From Parnassius smintheus behrii (lineage: Eukaryota > Arthropoda > Insecta > Lepidoptera > Papilionidae): DNA of 64,000 nt. Each line of letters begins with the position of its first letter. The first letter of the stretch is position 1. The stretch spans positions 35,056,513 through 35,120,512 of the forward strand of contig JAUPFT010000026.1 of the NCBI GenBank assembly GCA_036936625.1, read 5' to 3'. The notes under the pieces are model-generated. The model ran no database searches. It was not told where the DNA came from and saw only the letters and a program-made list of their open reading frames with translations. Position numbers and translations under genes: made by a program. Below, one piece after another: positions 30,540 to 42,141 of this stretch.

Positions 30540-33500
30540 TATTAGAAAAAAAAGTTTAAATTAAGTACATTAATGATGCTATTGCTTATACTAATATTTT
30601 TTCCAATATTACAAACAATTTTACATTTACATTTAAAGTTAAAAAAAAATTAAAATTTCAAAGTTACTTACGTATATCTCTTCTATTTAATACATGATGT
30701 TTAGGGTAAAGTTGTATTATTTAGTTTAACGACGGAATTTTATTGACTCTTTATTATTTTTCATTATTTCAACTTTGGCGAAAATTCTTCTATACTTTAT
30801 AAGGACCTTCTTAAACACAACTGAACTTATTATCTATTCGATTCTTAATTAATACTAAATAGCTAAAACTATAATTAAACGATCTTATTTTACTTTTATT
30901 TATTTTTATTAAGCGATTTATCTTTTATCATACTTAAAAACATGAAATTTTTAGATTAAAACAGATGTTATTAAAATTTAATTGAGGAAGTTTCTATAAT
31001 TGTTAACACATTTGATAATTGTTTGTCATAGCACATTTCGTTATCGTCGTGCAGGTGTTCAATAAGGTACTCCTATGTCAATACACTAAGGCTCGCTTCA
31101 TTTACCACTAAAGACATAACATATTAAATGTAAGTTTTATGTTACTCAATTGTTTTAAACCTACATGTTATGTTGGAAAGAGTACGAGCAAAATTTAATT
31201 AAAAAAATGTGTAATAGTCTTGTGTAGTAAGTACACGCATTCATTAATTTTGGTACACATAATAGGTCGTAATATAAACACGAACCATAGAGTAATTAGA
31301 CTTCAAAATTCCGTTCAAAGTTGAAGCAACAACAAAATGAATGTGTGCATAAGCGGCCTGTAATTACGTTTGCCCGCACGCACACAAGCAAACGAGTAAT
31401 GTATGCAAGTAAATGACGATTTCCCCAAAAATCGGCAAAGTGTAATAGTAGACATAGCCGTAAAATTAATATTTAGATTGCGTTTAGAATTATTTAATAA
31501 TAATTTACAAAAAGAGAAATATAAAATTGCTTATATTTGTTAAGTAATATTTTATTTAAATTATAAATATTCATAATGTCTTGTGCTATAATATATATTT
31601 ACAAATCTATTACGTTATTATATTATTCTGTTAAAAGTGATATATTTATAAAAGTGTATAGTATTGTATATTTATTTAATTATAACATAACTTTTTGTAT
31701 AAAAATTGAATATTTGTTAACTAATGTTTTAAATATCTTGTGCTAGTATATTCACAAATCTATAATATTATTATATTATTCTGTTAGAAGTGATATATTT
31801 ATATAATCAAGTATTATATAAATTAAAATTAAATCTAAATAAGATTCGGAAGGAGAAAAACTTTTCAAATAAAACATGAAATTAAAAATATTTATTAAAT
31901 GAATATACAAAATGTAACGTAATTAACGCATAACCTCAGACACCCCAATTAGTATATTATGTGATAATCATAATACATGCACTGAATTTTTAGTTAAACA
32001 TTTTTATGCACTAATTATTTATCAAATTAGTTATACTAATTCCGGAAGAATGTTGTGGTCACAGTACAAATCCACGAACGCAAAGACGTTAAGGTGCTTG
32101 AAATAAAGTACATTTTTCTTTATTTTTATTGAATGACAGTATTAGTAATAATACAAATAAAACTGCACTCTTAAAAGTCTAATTACCTTAAGTTACGGTC
32201 CATTTTAGTTTGTTTTGACTGAACAAATTTAGTGTGACCGTAATTTACGTAGTTTTAATTATTTTTGGGGTAAAAAATTACCTATATTAAAAATGATAGG
32301 AATCGATTTAGTAAACGATTCTGAACAAACTACTTTCTCAAAGTGCGTTAATTATATTCCATGTTGTATATACCCAAGTACTTACACAATAAATAAAAAT
32401 ACCCGCAATTTCTACTATCGCGGTCACCTCGTTTTTTGGCTCCAGAAAATCGAAAAATTACGGCAGAAAAAAAATTATACTGGTTTCAAGGCTTTAAATG
32501 TTCATGAAAATGCACTCATTCACGTATAATTGTTGATAAATTTATTTTTAATATATAAATATAAATGAAGTTGTTATATTTTTTTTATAATCTACACGAA
32601 AAAAGAACATTTAAAAAAAATTAAAAATGTATGTTTATAAATTTTTATTGAGTGTAAGATCGAGCGATGCGAATTCGGGATCGGGACTTGGGACATTCCG
32701 ACTCGGAAAGGTAAGGTTAGATGGAGAGTTAGAGGAGGGAAGCATCACGCCACTCAACGTAGTGCAGTCGAGGGAAGCCTGGTCGACGGAGCCCTACCTA
32801 CAGGGCTCCCAATTCTGAGTGGTTTATAAAAAATAAACCACGAAGGAGACGGCGATAGGATATCCTTCTAACCTAGTGTGTCCGAGTCGGGATGCCCAAA
32901 GTACCTAGCTCGCTACGCTAAAAAATGAATAGATAAACATTATTATGTGATTTTTTTTCATTTTTTTTTTAAATGTGCGTTATTTAGATTAAGATATATC
33001 AATCACAGTCAAAGATTGCATAATTTTTTTATTTTGTTACAAAATTTTTTCGAGGATAATATAAGTTATTGATATATTTTTGAATACATACAACATAGTT
33101 AATTCTTTTTATTTTGATATTTTCCGTAAAAACGAAGATTTAAAAAACTCATCGAAATCGGATAATTTTTCTATTTTCTAGAGCGTTTATGATAACATTT
33201 AAAGTCTAAAACTTAGTGAGATATAAAATTAATAAAAAAACATTTTTCAATGCAATTAAGAAAACAAATATACAAACTGCGTGTAACGCTTTTCAAAAAA
33301 GTTATGAACGATTATATTCGAAGAAGTTCGTTTATGATCACATTTAGTCATACAACTGATGAAAATTTGAGGTGAGAATTTTACTATATTTTTTCCATAA
33401 ATCCGCCGCAAAAATGAAGATTTAAAAAAAATTCTGGAAATCGGATGATTTTTCGATTTTCTAGAGCCAAAAAACGAGCTGAACGCGATAGTATAAAATT

Positions 33501-34120
33501 ATCAAAATATGTAATTATATTAATTAAATATTGTATTTTTATGTGCGAAATAAAAATACAACAAAACTAGTCCCATATTGGCAGCATGTAATTAAAATAA
33601 TAAGAAAATATGGGGTAAAATATTTTACTATGCCTAGCAACATTTTCGTTATATTGGCGTCTGTCAAATTTAATATTTATTATTTTGTTTTGATGAATGT
33701 TTTTTATAAAAATATAAGATGCTAGGCGGTATTGACCCCTGAAATCAGATTTATAATTTTTTTTCATGATTATGTGATGAGCTGTGACACTATTTAACAG
33801 CACAGTACGTCATTTTTTTTTTCAAAATTGCGCGAGCTCTTTACACGACTACGTGGTCTCGAGTACTGAAGCGCCGAAAGTCGTACTTAGCCTGAAAAGG
33901 CTAACTTGAAACGGCTTCGCTTTGCGTGCGCCTGCTGCGGTTTTAAGCCTAATTATTCTATGAGACGAACTTTATAGACCCCTTACTTATAAGAACGTAG
34001 AATGATGCTGCGATGATGATAACGATTACAAGGAACTATGATTATATCTAATTTCAACTTAATTTGTTTAATATATTACTATCATATAAAGATATTAATT
34101 CAAGTAAAATGAACGAATAT
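30540..34120. other. Long AT-rich stretch without recognisable genes
   Basis: Only short chance ORFs. Two similar A-rich blocks occur at about 33130-33190 and 33410-33475 (GAAGATTTAAAAAA...GAAATCGGAT). A GC-rich island is listed separately. Confidence 0.5.
32660..32925. other. GC-rich island of unknown nature
   Basis: A compact GC-rich block in very AT-rich DNA, with a 14-base imperfect inverted repeat near its ends (CATTCCGACTCGG at 32694 and CCGAGTCGGGATG at 32882). It holds a short ORF (32627-32818) with no recognisable family. It may be an unidentified short repeat. Confidence 0.4.
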
Positions 34121-34757
34121 TTAAATGATAGAAACAGAAACAGAAACTTTTTTGTTCAATGTAGATTACAACAATTCTTATTGAAATTCACTTATTTCAT
34201 TTACCACTGGTTCGCAAAAAAACCTCTGTCCTGGGAAGAACCAGCAAGAAACCCAGCGGGACTATTTTTTTCCAATAATAGCTTACAATCATGTTTACAA
34301 TTAACAACACAAGACAAATTAGAAGTAGCTTGGTAGCGATCACCCTTCCAGGGGTTATTGTCATCCATAAATTCCTTAATATTATAATAACCCTTTTTAT
34401 ACAAACTTAGTTTAATAACATTTTTGAACTTTGTGTATGACAAATTTTGTATATTTTCTGGCATTTTGTTGTAAAAGCGTATACATCGCCCCAAGAATGA
34501 ATTATTGACTCGGTGGAGTCGAGTAACTGGTACTACTAGCTTGTGTCTGTTCCTAGTATTTACAGAATAAATATTACTTATTTTCGCAAAACTACTTTTA
34601 TTTTTGTGTACGTACATTACATTTTCATAAATGTATTGAGAGGCCAGAGTTAATATATTAATTTCCTAAAATTTTTGTCTCAGTGACTTTTTTGGTTTTA
34701 AATTATATATGGCTCCTTTCTGTAAAATAAATATAATTTCAGTGTCAGTCGCATAAT
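34121..34757 (-). mobile_element. LINE 3'-end-derived repeat, intact copy
   Basis: The minus-strand ORF (34617-34201) reads NTRNRHKLVVPVTRLHRV, SFLGRCIRFYNKMPENIQNL and LYKKGYYNIKEFMDD, the C-terminus of a LINE RT. The same segment with the same two ends occurs at 57528-57817 plus 60493-60859. The window's last bases (from about 63969) start another copy. Both 5' ends stop at AATATAATTTCAGTGTCA. Confidence 0.75.
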
Positions 34758-35377
34758 TTAGAATTTTAAATATTGTTAATATTAATTTTACATAAATCTA
34801 AAAGAATTGCTAGAAGTATGATATTAGTTTATTATATAACACAATGGAAGTATTTATTTAACAATTTTTCGACCAATCATTAATTTGTTTGTACATTTAT
34901 AAAAGCGAATTTAGTTTTACGAGTAGATAAATACTTGTATTACATAAAGGCCCATAGTTTTCGAAACGAATCAAAATTAATTAAAACTTATTATAATAGC
35001 AAATTGCTTAACAAATTGAAAGGTATTTTGTAAATCTAATTTTAATAGCCAATGACTTTATAGTCTAAAATTGTACCTATAAATAAAAAAAACATAACAT
35101 AAGAAAAAGAAAAAAAATAAAAGTGGTTATTGTAAATGTGCCTAAATAGGAAAAAAATCTTGTAAATTCCTATTACACGAAAATGTAATTATCATATTTG
35201 ATAATCATTTTTTGTTTATGTGTGGTTGTGTCAATCAATCCCAATTTCTTTATTAGTGATCGATGAACCCAATAGTTATTACATGTGCAACAAAATCGTA
35301 CCATTTTGGGTAGCATTAATAGTCCTAATACAGAAAAATTCAAAATAACTACCTATACCACCTTGAGATTATCAGAC
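34758..35377. other. AT-rich, no feature seen
   Basis: No ORF or repeat recognised in about 620 bases. Confidence 0.4.
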
Positions 35378-36215
35378 CTCAGACCCGTCCAACTACCGGC
35401 CTATCGCCATCACCTCCTTGTTCTCCAAAACAATGGAGTCTAATGTTAACTGCCAGCTCATGAGGTACCTTGAGGATCACCAGCTGATTAGTGACCGCCA
35501 ATACGGTTTTCGCCGTGGTCGATCAGCTGATGATCTTCTGGTCTATCTAACTCATAGATGGGCGGAGGCAGTAGAGTCCAAGGGGGAGGCATTGGCCGTT
35601 AGTTTGGACATTGCGAAGGCCTTCGATTGGGTTTGGCACAAACGCTTCTTTCGAAGCTCCCTTATGGGCTTATGGGCTTACCGAGAAATTGTGCGATTTT
35701 TTCACCAGCTTTCTTGCAGATCGGAGCATCAAGATCGTGGTAGACGGTGCAAGGTCCAATTACAAGCCTATTAATGCTGGTGTTCCACAAGGCTATCGCC
35801 AATGCTGTTTCTTCTGCATATCAATGATATGTTGCACTGGTGATGCTCTGTATACCGGCCGTGCCAATATTTCTCGGCAAAACGTCTTCGAGTACCGGGA
35901 TAAACTTGAATCTGAAGTCGAGTATTTGCTGAACAGAGTCTCGGATATACTAATATATAATATATAAAAATAAATATAGATAACCGCTAAATAGTACCCC
36001 TTTGTCGTATCTCTCCACTTTCAAGGCACTCCCCTTGTTGCTTCAGCCAGTATCGGTATCCTCAGCGTCGACATATCGAGTGACGTGCAGTTTCGTAGTC
36101 ACTTGGAAGAGAAGGCCAAATTGGTCTCTAAAAGCTTGGCGTGCTCAACAGAGCGGGACAGTATTTCATGCCGGAATACCGCCTGCAACTTTACAAGGCG
36201 CAGGTTCTACCGCAC

Positions 36216-36278
<63 letters not shown>

Positions 36279-36624
36279 TATCTGAGGAATCGTTCGGATT
36301 AATCCCAACTGCCAAATTTCGTGAACGCACTACGCGGAAAACGTCCCGATACCATCCACACCATCTAGATGCTTGACGGTACACCACTGTACGTTTCACA
36401 AGGAGTTTTCTTCCACGTACGACCTCTCTGTGGAATAGTTTACAATCGACGATTTTTCCAGACTGATACGACCTGGGGACCTTCAAGAAAAGAGCTTATT
36501 CCTTTCTAAAAGGCCTGCAACGCACCTGCAATTCCCCTGGTGTTGCGTTTGATCATGGGCGGCGGTAGTTACTTAACATCAGGTGATCCACATGTGCGTT
36601 TGCCCCCTCTTCTACAAAAAAAAG
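35378..36624 (+). pseudogene. Jockey-like LINE, 5'-truncated, with internal deletion and (TA)n
   Basis: RT starts at DPSNYRPIAITSLFSKTME (about 35382). It continues through QYGFRRGRSADDLLVYLT and SLDIAKAFDWVWH (motif A), then INAGVPQG (motif B) in another frame. The YADD region is lost: sequence jumps from about 35955 to FVVSLHFQGTPLVAS (about 36005). A (TA)n array replaces another part. The C-terminus reads EESFGLIPTAKFRERTTRK and YHPHHLDA. A 3' UTR with ACTTAACATCAGGTGATCC and a final CTACAAAAAAAA ends at 36623, typical of lepidopteran jockey-like LINEs. Confidence 0.85.
36218..36275. repeat. (TA)n microsatellite, 58 bp
   Basis: Alternating T and A inside the jockey-like LINE, between CGCACATG and TGCATATC. 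Confidence 0.98.
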
Positions 36625-36710
36625 CTGAATTCTACACGTCCGTGGGAGCGAGGCCAGGTTTACACAGCCGTGGAACTAATTTATTGCTTATATTATTTTT
36701 ATCATATTAC
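36625..36710 (+). repeat. 86-bp direct repeat, copy 2
   Basis: Matches 30416-30501. It directly follows the A tail of the jockey-like LINE and lies about ten bases before gypsy gag coding sequence resumes. Confidence 0.9.
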
Positions 36711-36719
36711 AACATCTTT

Positions 36720-37100
36720 CGTGCGCAGCTTATAGATCGCGTGCAACATATCAAAGAACACCTGCAGTAGTAGGATTTTGAGGTGGAGAAGCTAGTTCAA
36801 AAAGCATACCGGTCTTTACATGCAATCGTTGAAGGGAACCTGGTGCAGATATACATTGACGGTATCCGTGACCTTGAAGTCAGAGCTGTTGTGAAGCTCG
36901 GGCACCACGAGATGCTTAAGGACGCCTTAGCCCATTCACTGGAAATGGAATTCGTGCGGCAGGATCATCGTTCTAAACGCGTCAGGGGGGTTGCAGCATC
37001 TATAGTTCGCGATCGCGATATAGAATACAGCCCTAGGTGCTATGGTTGTATTCAGTATTGCGATCGCTATGGGCCATCTCTGATCCAGCTGCCCTAAGCG
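36720..37100 (+). pseudogene. Gypsy gag, C-terminal part
   Basis: It reads FRAQLIDRVQHIKEHLQ, then two adjacent stops (TAGTAG at 36769), then FEVEKLVQKAYRSLHAIVEG, YIDGIRDLEVRAVVKLGHHE and ALAHSLEMEFVRQDH. A degenerate zinc-knuckle-like CYGC follows. It would be the particle protein. The left part of this gag may lie at 30165-30280. Confidence 0.7.
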
Positions 37101-37191
37101 AACTGTAGAAAAGGACGGTGATCGAAGGTGCGGTTAAAAACAACTCCCAGCTGCTGCAGGGAAACGAGTAAAAGCCAGAAATGTAAGGCGG

Positions 37192-37709
37192 GTGCTGGCT
37201 GATATTAAAAGAGCGCGTAGGATCTCGATGTCAAAAGCCCACGGTGGGAACCGCCTAATCATCAAGGGCGAGATCAACGGAATGCCATGTAAACTGACCA
37301 TAGACACTGAAGCCTCTCGCACGGTTATCAGTTCCCAACATATAAGTCAGTTCCTTGAAAACTCCGCATACAACCGAGAACGCATTAATTTGGTAATCGC
37401 CACCGGTCAGCGTGTACCCGTCCGTGGAGAAAAGGAGATGGAGTTGAAGTCAGGCAACATAATCTACCTGCATAATGTCATCGTGACTTATACAATGGAC
37501 GATTGCACCCGGACTAAGACTTCATGAGGAAGAATTGTTCTGAGATTGACGTTAAGCAAGGTATTTTGAAACGTGGACAAGAGAAACTTTTAGTGGAAGG
37601 GCCGTTACCAGGGAACGTGTACAGCCTTAAGAAGATTGTTATTCCACCGAGATCGGAAACGATTGTGCCGGTTAGTCTTTCACAGGATCCTGGGCAAGCT
37701 CATCGTTAA
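37192..37709 (+). pseudogene. Gypsy aspartic protease region
   Basis: KLTIDTEASRTVISS is the retropepsin active site with Glu where Gly is usual (DTEAS for DTGAS), which would be expected to impair it. RVPVRGEKEMELK follows. The frame ends with TGA at 37525-37527 and a second frame (37524-37709) gives VYSLKKIVIPPRSETIVPVS, the region before RT. Confidence 0.7.
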
Positions 37710-37741
37710 GTACTCGTGGAAAGGTTAAACAATAACCTTCC

Positions 37742-38250
37742 ATGGAAAGTCCATGGCAATTTAAAGTGATGCCGTTTGGATTGTGCAATGCTCCAGCAAC
37801 CTTGGAAAGGTTGATGAAACTTGTACTTACCGGGCCAATTGACGATGCCTGTCTGGTTTACTTGGATGACGTGATCATTGTAGACTGTACGTTTGAAGAG
37901 CACCTGCAAAACCTAGAACGCGTGCTCATGAAGACTCAGAGTGCCAACCTCAAGTTGAGTCCAAAAAAATGTTCACTATTCAAACAGCAAGTTCACTTTT
38001 TGGTGTATATAATGTCGGAAGAAAGTATTCGCACGGATCCAGACAAAATCAACAAGGATTTCCTAGTTCCAAAACACAAGACGCAGGTTAGAGCATTTAT
38101 GGGTTAATGCTTCTACTATCGGCGATTTGTGAATAACTTTAAATATATAGTCAAACCTCTGCACAAGCTAACCAAGGAGAAACAAAATTTCTGCTGGGAT
38201 GAAAGTTGCGATATTGCATCCCAGGAACTCAATGACCGTCTTTGCAAAAC
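37742..38250 (+). pseudogene. Gypsy reverse transcriptase, second half
   Basis: PWQFKVMPFGLCNAPATLERLM (motif B) and LVYLDDVIIV (motif C, YLDD) are clear, followed by LSPKKCSLFKQQVHFL. After a TAA at 38105-38107 the thumb and connection region continues (FVNNFKYIVKPLHKLTKE). RT motif A is absent: the frame joins directly from the pre-RT region, so a deletion removed the N-terminal half. Confidence 0.8.
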
Positions 38251-38334
38251 ACCTATTTTGGGATTACCCAGTATGCAGTAGGGGTATGCAGTTGTCTCAA
38301 CGGAATGGTGATTAAAAGGTTGTGTACCTTAAGA

Positions 38335-38740
38335 GATTCGCAGCGATCAAGAAAGGAATTATGAGTCCCAAATATTCCAGGAAATTTATGGGTACTCATA
38401 AAACAAGAACGACTTCTTACCACCCGCAATCTGCTGGATTGGTAGAACGATTTAATCAGACATTGGAGAGGTACCTAGCAAAATTTGTAGACAATTGGCA
38501 ACGAGATTGGGACAAGCACATACAACCGTTTTTGTGGTCATATAGAAGTGCTGTTCGCGAAAGTACATCAGTGACTCCAGCTTTCGCAAACTTTGGAAGA
38601 GAAGTACCGCTGCCTGTAAACCTGATCACTGGGATACAACCTGATGCCTCACGCATTATAACCAATTATGCAAATGACTTGCGGAACAAAATGAATGACA
38701 TTTATGAGCACGTCAGACAAACGGGCCAGCAAATGAAAAC
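38335..38740 (+). pseudogene. Gypsy integrase core, part
   Basis: It begins with SDQERNYESQIFQEI in one frame (second catalytic Asp region). After a frame change it reads TTSYHPQSAGLVERFNQTLERYL with the catalytic Glu, then DWDKHIQPFLWSYRSAV and FGREVPLPVNL. It ends at QQMKTR, where a LINE is inserted. The zinc-binding and first-Asp parts are deleted. Confidence 0.8.
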
Positions 38741-39096
38741 AAGGTGTACCTCAAGGCTCAATTTTAGAACCACTTTTGTTTGCTATGTACTGTGCAGATA
38801 TGGTAGATCACATCAAACATTGTAGATACCATATGTACCCTGATGACACACAGATTTATATATCATGTAAGCCTGATGAAATTCAATCAGCAATAAACAA
38901 ATTAAACGAAGATTTAGAAGGCATTGCTGATTGGTCAAAATCGAATGCTCTTGTTTTAAACGGAAAAAAGTCAAAGTATATGATTCTAGGAACGGCTAAG
39001 CAAATTCAAAACATTGTGAATCAACGCCTTCATGTCACCATAAAAGGGGAACAAATTGAACGTGTGACTGAAACTCGCAATTTAGGTCTGCTTATG

Positions 39097-39318
39097 GCTG
39101 GACTGAAAACCAGTGCTATCACTGAGTCCGGTCCGTTTCACAGTTTCATGCTGCAGCACAGGGTATTTTTAAAATATTTTCTTAAATTTATAATAATGTT
39201 AAGTTACTTTTAATTTAGTTGTATTTATCTTTTGGCTTATATCTACTTTTTGCTTGTTATGCTGCATGCTTAAACTTGAGTAAAATGCATTTCTTTCTTT
39301 CTTTCTTTCTCTTCGAGA
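39097..39318 (+). mobile_element. SINE-like copy 1 ending in (CTTT)n
   Basis: It starts near GGCTGGACTGAAAACCAGTGC and ends in CTTTCTTTCTTTC (about 39293-39315). It interrupts the LINE frame between NLGLLM and FENHILNTARN. It is related to 40320-40650 by the shared CTGAAAACCAGYGCT start and the same tail type. Confidence 0.65.
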
Positions 39319-40319
39319 ATCACATACTTAATACTGCTAGAAATTGCTTCTACAGACTTAAAGTCCTGTATCAAATTAGAAATTTCCTGAACACTGATAT
39401 TCGAATGAGGCTCTGTGACTCATTAATTCTTTCTAAATTTAATTACATGGATGTAGTTTATGGTCCTCGTCTATTAATACGTTGTCAAAAACTCATTCAG
39501 CGAGTTCAGAACGCTTGTGCAAGATTTTTCTTCGGGATATCGCCACGCACTCACGTTACGCCGTACATCAACGAAGGCAACATTTTAAAAATGAAATATC
39601 GTCGTCACTTTCATTTAGCAACACTACTGTTTGGTATCTACCTTAGTACCTACCTTATCTCTTCCAAAAGTTGGTGTGGTCGCGCAACGTAAATTCAAAA
39701 ATAACTCGTGCGTCGACTTATTCTCCCGCCGTGCCATTCCATCGCACCGCTGCCTTTCGTGGGAGCTTTAGGTACGCTGCCTCAAAGTGTTGGAACGACC
39801 TGCCGCCACCGCTTCGTAGCCTGAAAACAATTAAAACCTTTAAAGAAAAATATAAAAACTATCTAATATCAACTCAGAAGAACATAGGCTGAAGCGTACT
39901 ACTCACCAAAATGGGTACTGGCACATAGCACAGGCGGTCAAGGTCGCAACTAATAAAGTTGAGTGATGATAATATAACCTTAAATTGGATACTGTTCGGA
40001 TAGGTCCACTGACCGTAGGCTAAAAAAAGTGTAATTTAGTGTCGTCAATCAATAACTGAGGTAATATATGTATAAGTTTTAGAAATAAGTGTTAAAATAT
40101 ACATATATTAATATAAGAAAACAAATACAACGTAATAATAACTTTTGAAATAATGTAACATATTAATTAATAAAGTTAAGAGCACACTGGTAACAAAATT
40201 TTTGAAAATTAAAATAAAGTGCATGTATAATAAGCACATGTACATACCTTTGTTTGGTTTGAAATCAATAATTTCAGCATAGTTAGACAGATTGGTTTTA
40301 GAATATTATTATGTATCAC

Positions 40320-40650
40320 TCGCGGACGTCCGTACGTTATTATCCGTTCGGGCCCACTGAAAACCAGCGCTGTTGCTCCGGCGATAGCATAAGCTGAGTG
40401 AGGTCCGTTTGTATGACGCGCCACAACATACTCGTACAATATGAGAAACGATATTTTTGTCTTTCTAGTTTTTTTAAATTATAATCTATAAGTATTAATA
40501 CTTTTAATTTTTTTTTTGGCAAATTGTTGTTTTGTTTCCTATTTTTGTTTTTGTTTGTTATAATGTTTATAATTGATGTGTCAAAATTTAAGTGCCTACT
40601 GATGTTTGTGGCGTGCTGCGATAAATCTTTCTTTCTTTCAAATGTCTGAA
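40320..40650 (+). mobile_element. SINE-like copy 2 ending in (CTTT)n
   Basis: It contains GCCCACTGAAAACCAGCGC, ATAAGCTGAGTGAGG, a long AT-rich middle and a final GCGATAAATCTTTCTTTC. The minus-strand ORFs here are chance. Confidence 0.6.
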
Positions 40651-40656
40651 CATTAG

Positions 40657-40905
40657 AAAACCCGGTATGACCGCAAAACGAACAACGAAAGGTTCGACGA
40701 AGGTTCACTAGTGCGGTTGCACAATCCAGTCCGCAGAAAAGGAAAATCTCTTAAGCTTCAAGCTAAATGGGAAGGCCCGTATCAGGTTGTGACCAGGATC
40801 AAAAACGTAATCTACCGTATACAGAAAGGTGCAATAGGTACTCCTAAGATCGTCCATGTCCAGTCGATCCTGGCGCGTTACTATGGGGTCGATAGTGCAC
40901 CATAA
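40657..40905 (+). pseudogene. Gypsy integrase C-terminus, resumed after the LINE
   Basis: The frame continues the integrase after the insertion: KTRYDRKTNN, then EGSLVRLHNPVRRKGKSLKLQAKWEGPYQVV and IGTPKIVHV, ending at a TAA at 40903-40905. The KTR codons are duplicated at both sides of the insertion (GAAAAC at 38735-38740 and 40656-40661). Confidence 0.8.
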
Positions 40906-40929
40906 TTAATGCCTGGTATATATATAGTG

Positions 40930-41314
40930 GGTGATTATTAGCGCCATTTAGTATAAAGGGGCAGAAATAGGAGCGTCAAGATTTTTCTAGAACTCTCCCA
41001 CTAGCGCCATCTAGTATCACATAGAAGAATTAAGCTTTTTAAAAAACCCTACACTAGAATTTTCTACACCTAGACCTAGTTGGTCGCGACCGGTATTTAC
41101 GGGAATGTTCTAGATATTTCGATGGAAAAGGTGTATTTAAAGCCATTCAGGGCCGCGACGGAGGCAGTATTGAATTGGCGATACAAGCGAAGACTTGGGA
41201 GCGAAATAAAGTGAACTGAAGTGTTAATTGTGATTAATTATTAGTGTGTTTTAAGTTTTAATTTTGGTAATTTAATCGGCGGTTTTTACTGTCACGAACT
41301 CTAATCTCGTAACA
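40930..41314 (+). repeat. Putative 3' LTR of the gypsy element
   Basis: After the pol stop there is a purine-rich AAAGGGGCAGAAATAGGAG. A promoter-like GTATTTAAAGCC (about 41127) follows, and the sequence ends CTCGTAACA at 41314. There is no second copy in the window, so the start is a guess. Confidence 0.4.
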
Positions 41315-41669
41315 GTATTGACAATAATATGTTTACAGAGTGCATAAAAGATCGTACATTCTACCATTTGGGCATGCAAATATTAAATTAAAATTTATTT
41401 CTTAACAACACTAGTAAATATTTATAAATGGATTTAATATGATTATTATGAGTATGAGTAGTTATAACATTATCTTAAATTATTAAACAAATAGCATAAT
41501 ACAAACATTTAACTAACTTAATTTTATTTAAGTATGGGTATCATTTAAAAAGTCCGATAATGAGTAGTAGCATCTCTCCAATAGTAAAGAAGTAGCACTC
41601 CTTTAGAATATTCTTATGGGTTGCTTTTTTACATAATTTGGGATTTTGTTATAAATAACAGGTGCCATG
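41315..41669. other. AT-rich, no feature seen
   Basis: About 355 bases between the gypsy end and the young BEL element. Confidence 0.4.
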
Positions 41670-41674
41670 CCCAT

Positions 41675-42141
41675 TGTTGTGGCTTCGGAACAGTCCCGAT
41701 ATAACATCCTTTTCCTAAGTGTTTCCTATCCTCCCGTCTCCCCCGTCTACGCACTGCTCAGAATGGTGCGCCACCTATTCGTCGAGAAAAATAAGAAGCA
41801 AGATGGCCGCGCACGCATAAAACGTGTTCGTTACCGCTCGTTTAAAAATAACCATTAAATAAGTTGTAAGACTATCGTGCAATTGCTCGTGTCCATATAC
41901 ATTCGAAGTGCAGTGTGGTATCTGTGTATACACGAGAACTTCAGCCTAAATATACAGACTTCACCATAACCACGAGGAGTGCTCCAGTCTTGTGAGTATC
42001 CTTACCTTATCTACCCAGTTCTAAAGCTATCTTCGTTTACTTCCCGGTTGGGATCATCGGGTTAGCCAGCCCTTGGTCTGGTTGTTCTCTGGTTCCCAAA
42101 ACCACCCACGAAACACATTGCGAAACATTCAAGCCGTAACA
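41675..42141 (+). repeat. 5' LTR of the young BEL element (467 bp)
   Basis: Starts TGTTGTGGCTTCGG and ends AGCCGTAACA. At 41853-41858 it reads CATTAA where the 3' copy has CAATAA. Confidence 0.95.

Larger units (their letters stand above)
38741..40655 (+). mobile_element. CR1-group LINE, 5'-truncated, inside gypsy pol
   Basis: Right after the gypsy QQMKTR it reads GVPQGSILEPLLFA (motif B), YHMYPDDTQIYISC (motif C, with Pro for Ala in YADD) and LNEDLEGIADWSKSNALVLN. After a SINE-like insertion (39097-39318) come FENHILNTARNCFYRLKVLYQIRNFL, RVQNACARFFFGI, and FRGSFRYAASKCWNDLPPPLRSL in a second frame. Target duplication GAAAAC. A second SINE-like copy (40320-40650) is near its 3' end. Confidence 0.8.
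36717..41314 (+). mobile_element. Ty3/gypsy element with large deletions, split by a LINE
   Basis: Gag (36720-37100), protease (37192-37527), a piece of RT (37742-38250), an integrase piece (38335-38740), then a LINE insertion, then the integrase C-terminus (40657-40905) and a putative 3' LTR up to 41314. Missing are the first half of RT, all of RNase H and most of the integrase core. The sense order is preserved, so these are deletions within one element. Confidence 0.75.

Noticed and set aside
32627..32818. A 63-codon ORF in the GC-rich island
   Set aside because: Short, unidentified, and starts in AT-rich flanking sequence. Not enough to call a gene.
40209..40708. Minus-strand ORFs of 76 and 122 codons
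   Set aside because: They are opposite-strand readings of a SINE-like copy with an AT-rich middle.
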